From assembly GCA_964346395.1 (NCBI GenBank), contig CAYFUT010000090.1, forward strand, positions 1 through 9,223: DNA of 9,223 nucleotides. The letters run 5' to 3'. Source of the DNA: CAYFUT01 sp964346395. Lineage in GTDB: Bacteria; Bacillota; Halanaerobiia; Halobacteroidales; Halobacteroidaceae. This document shows, in pieces, positions 6,340-9,223 of the stretch; the first letter of the stretch is position 1; each line of letters starts with the position of its first letter. A program made the position numbers and the translations under genes. A model generated the notes under the pieces. It was not told the DNA's origin. It did not search any database and was given only the letters and a program-made list of their open reading frames with translations.

Positions 6340-7077
6340 ATGGTTAATATAGAAGGTAGAAACCCAGTTTTGGAAGCATTAAGAGCGGGGCGCGAGATAG
6401 AGAAAATTCTGATTTTACATTCGGCGCAGGGAGATCGGATTACTGAGATTTATCAACTGGCGGGAGAAAAAGAAGTGTCCGTGGAGCCGGTAGCAAAAGG
6501 AAGGTTAAATCAACTAGTTGATTCGCATGCTCATCAGGGGGTTATTGCCCGGGCTAAGCCGCTTGTCTATTGGGATTTGGACGAGCTGATAGCTAAAGCT
6601 AAAGAAGAAAGTGACCAACCGTTAATTGTTCTGTTAGATGAGATTAAAGATCCGCATAATCTAGGTGCTATTCTGCGGACAGCTGAGGCTGCTGGAGCTG
6701 ATGGAGTAGTAATTCCTAAACGGCGGGCAGTAGGTTTAACCCCAGTAGTAGCTAAGGCTTCTGCGGGGGCAGTGGAGTATATGCCGGTAGCTCAGGTAAC
6801 TAATCTAGCCCGGAGTTTAGATCAATTGAAAGAAGCTGGGTTTTGGATTACAGGAGCTGATTTAGATGGCGATCGATTATACCACGAAGTTGATTTCACC
6901 GGCGCTGTAGGGTTAGTAATCGGCAGTGAAGGATCAGGAATCAGAAGGTTAGTCAAGGAGAAGTGTGATTTTATTACGCGATTGCCGATGGCGGGCAATA
7001 TAAATTCTTTGAATGCTTCCGTGGCGGCTGGAATTTTAATTTATGAAGTTCACCGTCAGCAAAGCAATGAGGGTTAA
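6340..7077 (+). CDS. rlmB: 23S rRNA 2'-O-methyltransferase, RlmB type (SpoU family)
   Basis: AdoMet-dependent ribose methyltransferase of the SPOUT class; RlmB modifies a guanosine in domain V of 23S rRNA (Gm2251 in E. coli). The 245-residue length fits. The N-terminal RNA-binding domain (1-75) starts with the typical GRNPVLEAL (6-14). The three SpoU motifs are present: DPHNLGAILRTAEA (104-117), VIGSEGSGIRRL (193-204), and LPMAGNINSLNASVAAGI (215-232), which form the knotted cofactor site. ATG 6340 follows an extended site, AAAGGAGGT (6326-6334), the best ribosome binding site in the window. Its place after mrnC and before sigH is the usual Firmicutes one. The exact target nucleotide cannot be proven from sequence alone, and a TrmH paralogue is the main alternative. 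Confidence 0.93.
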   Translation: MVNIEGRNPVLEALRAGREIEKILILHSAQGDRITEIYQLAGEKEVSVEPVAKGRLNQLVDSHAHQGVIARAKPLVYWDLDELIAKAKEESDQPLIVLLDEIKDPHNLGAILRTAEAAGADGVVIPKRRAVGLTPVVAKASAGAVEYMPVAQVTNLARSLDQLKEAGFWITGADLDGDRLYHEVDFTGAVGLVIGSEGSGIRRLVKEKCDFITRLPMAGNINSLNASVAAGILIYEVHRQQSNEG

Positions 7078-7091
7078 ATGAGGGGTAAAAG

Positions 7092-7904
7092 ATGAAAAAA
7101 AGAGTATTAATTATTAGTTTATTGTTTTTACTAGCAATTTTCGGGGTGGGTAGAGGAGCAGGAACCAGTAGTTCTACCTTGACTGATATGGATAAAATTA
7201 AAAAGTATAATCTGTTTCAGGTTATTTCTACTTATACTACTCATTTTGACCCCCAGGAAACTAATAGAGTCCAGAATATAAGGATAGGAGCGGAAAAATT
7301 AACGGGGACAGTAGTCCAACCGGGGAAGGTTTTTTCTTTTAATCGGGTAGTTGGCCCGCGGGAGAAAGAGCGGGGATTTAAACAGGCTCCGGAAATAGTT
7401 AATGGAGAAGTGGTAGATGGTATAGGAGGTGGGGTTTGCCAAGTCTCCTCGACTTTGTATAATGCTGTATTATTGGCTGATTTACCGGTGTTAGAGCGCG
7501 TTAATCATTCCCGACCGGTAAGTTATATAGATTTGGGTCGGGGAGCAGCTGTCTATGAAGATCAATTAGATTTTAAATTTAAAAATAAAGCAGAGAATCC
7601 AATTTTAATTATGGCGCGAATAACTAATAGGCAGTTAACAATTAGTATTTTAGGACGTAAAAATAGAGGCCAAGTAAAGATCATTACTTCTTCGCCGCAG
7701 GTTTTAAAACCGGAAATAAAACGGGTGGTAGATACAGATTTACCTCGAGGGCAGAAAGAAGTAGTTAGCCAGGGCCAAAGTGGATATAAAGTAGTAGTCA
7801 GAAAAATAGTGAAAAAAGAAGGAAAGGTAGTAAGTAAAGAAATTATTTCCGAGGATATTTATGCCCCTGAACCCCAAATTATCAAGATTAATCCGAAAGA
7901 ATAA
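7092..7904 (+). CDS. Secreted VanW-family protein with C-terminal G5-like domain
   Basis: A 270-residue exported protein. The N-terminus has KKR followed by a hydrophobic stretch (about 5-18), a signal peptide or single anchor. The VanW domain spans about 60-190 with the family signature IGGGVCQVSSTLYNAVLLAD (111-130), containing Cys116, and RVNHSRPVSYI (136-146), containing His139. The last 65 residues or so (about 203-268) are basic and beta-rich, with the YKVVVRKIVKKEGKVVSKE pattern of G5 domains, which are associated with cell-wall binding. VanW occurs in some vancomycin-resistance clusters but has no established activity; nothing here suggests resistance. It lies 14 nt after rlmB with a TGAGGGG site (7079-7085), so it is probably cotranscribed. 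Many Firmicutes have rae1/yacP at this position. Confidence 0.88.
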   Translation: MKKRVLIISLLFLLAIFGVGRGAGTSSSTLTDMDKIKKYNLFQVISTYTTHFDPQETNRVQNIRIGAEKLTGTVVQPGKVFSFNRVVGPREKERGFKQAPEIVNGEVVDGIGGGVCQVSSTLYNAVLLADLPVLERVNHSRPVSYIDLGRGAAVYEDQLDFKFKNKAENPILIMARITNRQLTISILGRKNRGQVKIITSSPQVLKPEIKRVVDTDLPRGQKEVVSQGQSGYKVVVRKIVKKEGKVVSKEIISEDIYAPEPQIIKINPKE

Positions 7905-7934
7905 GTAAAGGAATAAGTTTCAAGGGTTACTTGC

Positions 7935-7963
7935 TTGCTGGTATAAATTATATAAGTTATAAT
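7935..7963 (+). promoter_or_regulatory. Likely sigH promoter
   Basis: TTGCTG (7935-7940), a 17-bp spacer, and a perfect TATAAT (7958-7963) in the 103-nt gap before sigH. It gives a leader of about 38 nt. The -35 is only partly consensus. No convincing terminator precedes it, so read-through from the upstream genes is also likely. Confidence 0.5.
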
Positions 7964-8007
7964 TGTACTATACTGAAACAGGTAATTTGCAAAAAGGGTG
8001 GGGGAAT

Positions 8008-8664
8008 ATGATAAAGGGAAGTCTACAACGGCGAGAATACAGTAATTATAATCAGATGTCTGATGATGAAATAGTTAATCAAGCACAGCAGGGTAATGAC
8101 TTAGCTATTGAATATCTAATTAAAAAATATAAAAACTTTGTAAAAGCCAAAGCAAGTTCTTATTTTTTGGTCGGGGGCGATCGAGAAGATATCATTCAGG
8201 AAGGAATGTTAGGGTTATACAAAGCTATTCGTGATTATGAAGTAGAGAAGCTGGCTTCTTTTCGCGGATTTGCAGAGTTATGTATTACCCGCCAGATAAT
8301 AACTGCTATTAAGACTGCTACCCGCCAAAAACATCAACCTCTCAACTCTTATGTATCTTTGAATAAGCCTATTTTTAGTGAGCATTCTAACCGAACATTA
8401 CTGGATGTTTTAGAGGGCAGTGAATTAGCTAATCCAGAAGAATTAGTAGTTACGCATGAGTCATATGAAGTATTGGAAAAGAATATCAGACAAATGTTGA
8501 GTAGATTAGAATTAGCTGTTTTAAAGGAATATTTAATGGGCAAGAGCTACCAAGAAATTGCTGGTGCGTTAGATAGGCATGTAAAATCTATTGATAATGC
8601 TTTACAGCGGGTTAAGAAGAAATTAACTAAGTTTTTGGAAGAGAATGATACTTACAAAAAATAG
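8008..8664 (+). CDS. sigH: RNA polymerase sigma-H factor
   Basis: Sigma-70-family factor that in Bacillus and relatives directs transition-phase and early sporulation genes. ATG 8008 gives 218 residues, the same length as I recall for B. subtilis SigH; the earlier in-frame TTG at 7963 overlaps the -10 and has no ribosome binding site. Region 2 contains KYKNFVKAKASSYFLVGGDR (40-59), EDIIQEGMLGLYKAIRDY (60-77) and the DNA-melting/-10 recognition block FAELCITRQIITAIKTATRQ (88-107), followed by PLNSYVSLNKPIF (111-123). Region 4.2 is a helix-turn-helix, YQEIAGALDRHVKSIDNALQ (181-200). These blocks are almost identical to Bacillus SigH. The ribosome binding site GGGTGGGGG (7996-8004) is imperfect, which may limit translation. 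Its position after the rlmB region is conserved. An endospore-forming ancestor is suggested, not proven. Confidence 0.96.
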   Translation: MIKGSLQRREYSNYNQMSDDEIVNQAQQGNDLAIEYLIKKYKNFVKAKASSYFLVGGDREDIIQEGMLGLYKAIRDYEVEKLASFRGFAELCITRQIITAIKTATRQKHQPLNSYVSLNKPIFSEHSNRTLLDVLEGSELANPEELVVTHESYEVLEKNIRQMLSRLELAVLKEYLMGKSYQEIAGALDRHVKSIDNALQRVKKKLTKFLEENDTYKK

Positions 8665-8692
8665 AGAAAAATAAAGATAATTTAATTTAATG

Positions 8693-8731
8693 CTGATTAA
8701 CATATCATAAAAAGATTAAATCATTTTTTTT
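8693..8731 (+). terminator. Weak candidate terminator after sigH
   Basis: TGATT (8693-8697) can pair with AATCA (8719-8723), or GAT with ATC nearer (8714-8721), followed by a run of eight Ts (8724-8731). The stem is short and AT-only in large part, so termination would be inefficient if it occurs. Confidence 0.3.
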
Positions 8732-8799
8732 AGATTTTGAAGTCTAGAAATAAAAAATATATAATGAGGGCGTTGTAAGCAAAAAATATTAAATTTTGG

Positions 8800-8828
8800 T
8801 TTACAGTTGATAGTTAATCGGTTATACT
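8800..8828 (+). promoter_or_regulatory. Promoter for the tRNA-Gly/tRNA-Thr/tuf transcript
   Basis: TTTACA (8800-8805), a 17-bp spacer and TATACT (8823-8828), each one mismatch from sigma-A consensus. A second -10-like TATAAT is at 8830-8835 but is too far from the -35. The start point would be near 8835, about 50 nt before the first tRNA. Confidence 0.65.
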
Positions 8829-8868
8829 ATATAATGATTAAGGGTATAAAGTTACTATCAGCTGTAAA
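8800..8868. repeat. 15-nt inverted repeat framing the tRNA/tuf promoter
   Basis: TTTACAGTTGATAGT (8800-8814) and ACTATCAGCTGTAAA (8854-8868) are complementary at 14 of 15 positions, the exception being a T-G wobble, with 39 nt between them. The left arm covers the whole -35 hexamer; the right arm lies in the early transcribed region, so the pair is more likely a DNA-level operator or element end than an RNA hairpin, if the promoter call is right. Confidence 0.6.
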
Positions 8869-8885
8869 TTATTATTTATATTCTT

Positions 8886-8962
8886 GCGGGTGTAGCTCAG
8901 CTGGCTAGAGCATCAGCCTTCCAAGCTGAGAGTCGCCGGTTCGAATCCGGTCACCCGCTCCA
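8886..8962 (+). tRNA. tRNA-Gly (UCC anticodon)
   Basis: A complete 77-nt gene with encoded CCA. Acceptor GCGGGTG (8886-8892) pairs perfectly with CACCCGC (8952-8958); discriminator T at 8959 and CCA at 8960-8962. The anticodon stem TCAGC/GCTGA encloses CTTCCAA, anticodon TCC at 8920-8922. The T arm has GTTCGAATC. It reads GGA and GGG codons. A single G separates it from the next tRNA-like unit. Confidence 0.97.
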
Positions 8963-9048
8963 GGCCCACATAGCTCAGCTGGCTAGAGCATCAGCCTTCC
9001 AAGCTGAGAGTCGCCGGTTCGAATCCGGTCACCCGCTCCAGGCCCACA
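8893..9048 (+). repeat. Exact 78-bp tandem duplication across tRNA genes
   Basis: 8893-8970 and 8971-9048 are identical over all 78 bases. The unit runs from TAGCTCAG of tRNA-Gly to the last base of the 5' acceptor strand of tRNA-Thr. The same 8-mer TAGCTCAG follows again at 9049-9056 in tRNA-Thr, so an unequal exchange between the shared octamers of neighbouring Gly and Thr genes explains it. Confidence 0.95.
8964..9040 (+). pseudogene. Chimeric tRNA-like unit: Thr 5' acceptor strand on a Gly body
   Basis: The unit has the D, anticodon (TCC at 8998-9000) and T arms plus CCA of tRNA-Gly, identical to the gene upstream. Its first seven bases are GCCCACA (8964-8970), the acceptor strand of tRNA-Thr. 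Against its own 3' strand CACCCGC (9030-9036) only the first two pairs form; positions 3-7 are mismatched. It cannot make a normal acceptor stem and is unlikely to be charged. It is presumably transcribed between two good tRNAs. An assembly artefact is the main alternative. Confidence 0.85.
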
Positions 9049-9117
9049 TAGCTCAGTTGGTAGAGCGCAGCCATGGTAAGGCTGAGGTCACCGGTTCGAC
9101 TCCGGTTGTGGGCTCCA
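9042..9117 (+). tRNA. tRNA-Thr (GGU anticodon)
   Basis: A complete 76-nt gene with encoded CCA. Acceptor GCCCACA (9042-9048) pairs perfectly with TGTGGGC (9107-9113); discriminator T at 9114, CCA at 9115-9117. The anticodon stem CAGCC/GGCTG encloses ATGGTAA, anticodon GGT at 9075-9077. The T arm is CCGGTTCGACTCCGG. It reads ACC and ACU codons and lies 52 nt upstream of tuf. Confidence 0.97.
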
Positions 9118-9169
9118 ATTCAACTTAGCGTTACATAGGAAACAATAAAATCGAGGAGGGTAATAAATA

Positions 9170-9223
9170 ATGGCAAAAGAGAAATTTGAGCGGAATAAGC
9201 CGCATATTAACATTGGAACGATT
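9170..9223 (+). CDS. tuf: Elongation factor Tu, N-terminal fragment cut by the window end
   Basis: The GTPase that brings aminoacyl-tRNA to the ribosome. Only 18 codons are present: MAKEKFERNKPHINIGTI, the near-invariant EF-Tu start; the P-loop GHVDHGKT would follow outside the window. ATG 9170 has a strong GAGGAGG site (9153-9159) at 10 nt. It is probably cotranscribed with the tRNA genes, as no other promoter is visible in the 52-nt gap. Confidence 0.95.
   Translation, partial: MAKEKFERNKPHINIGTI

Noticed and set aside
7092..7904. VanW-family gene as a vancomycin resistance determinant
   Set aside because: No vanH, vanA/B, vanX or vanRS-like genes are in the window. VanW/G5 proteins are common chromosomal envelope proteins in Firmicutes.
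7963..8007. Longer SigH starting at TTG 7963
   Set aside because: It overlaps the -10 hexamer, has no ribosome binding site, and 218 residues from 8008 fits SigH.
8349..8543. Minus-strand 64-codon open frame inside sigH
   Set aside because: It is antisense to a highly conserved part of SigH, with no motif or start signal.

Overview
The window reads as a low-GC, Gram-positive (Firmicutes/Bacillota) chromosome segment. All genes are on the + strand, and the order gltX - cysE - cysS - mrnC - (ThyX family) - rlmB - ... - sigH - tRNAs - tuf is the conserved Firmicutes/Clostridia block. A cysteine T-box riboswitch, an SpoU-type RlmB, a 218-residue SigH and strong Shine-Dalgarno sites support this. 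The acidic, Glu-rich proteins and the ThyX-family gene between mrnC and rlmB suggest an anaerobic clostridial or halanaerobial lineage; this last step is inference from memory of similar loci.

Layout. 1-186: leader of gltX with one hairpin. 187-1650: gltX. 1651-2048: promoter-like sequence, a T-box riboswitch with a TGC (Cys) specifier and its terminator, then a degenerate period-6 repeat array with arms in opposite orientation. 2049-4161: cysE and cysS, both under the T-box. 4162-4407: a 220-bp element with period-7 repeats in inverted orientation at its ends; the left arm supplies a consensus sigma-A promoter (TTGACA, 17 bp, TATAAT), followed by a hairpin-rich leader. 4408-7904: mrnC, a two-part ThyX-family protein, rlmB and a secreted VanW-family protein. 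A second period-6 inverted array lies between mrnC and the ThyX-family gene, and a period-7 array overlaps the latter's stop codon. 7905-8664: a promoter and sigH. 8665-9223: AT-rich spacer, a promoter framed by a 15-nt inverted repeat, tRNA-Gly(UCC), a chimeric tRNA-like pseudogene, tRNA-Thr(GGU), and the first 18 codons of tuf.

The genes serve translation supply: Glu-tRNA and Cys-tRNA synthesis, cysteine synthesis controlled by uncharged tRNA-Cys, 23S rRNA maturation (Mini-RNase III) and methylation (RlmB), tRNAs and EF-Tu, with the stationary-phase/sporulation sigma factor embedded among them.

The most notable points are: (1) an exact 78-bp tandem duplication that created a middle tRNA gene with a tRNA-Thr 5' acceptor strand and a tRNA-Gly body and 3' strand, unable to form a normal acceptor stem; (2) short-period (6 or 7 bp) repeat arrays in four places, one of which carries a consensus promoter; (3) a two-part ThyX homologue whose hallmark motifs are split between its halves; (4) a VanW-family gene where rae1/yacP usually lies.
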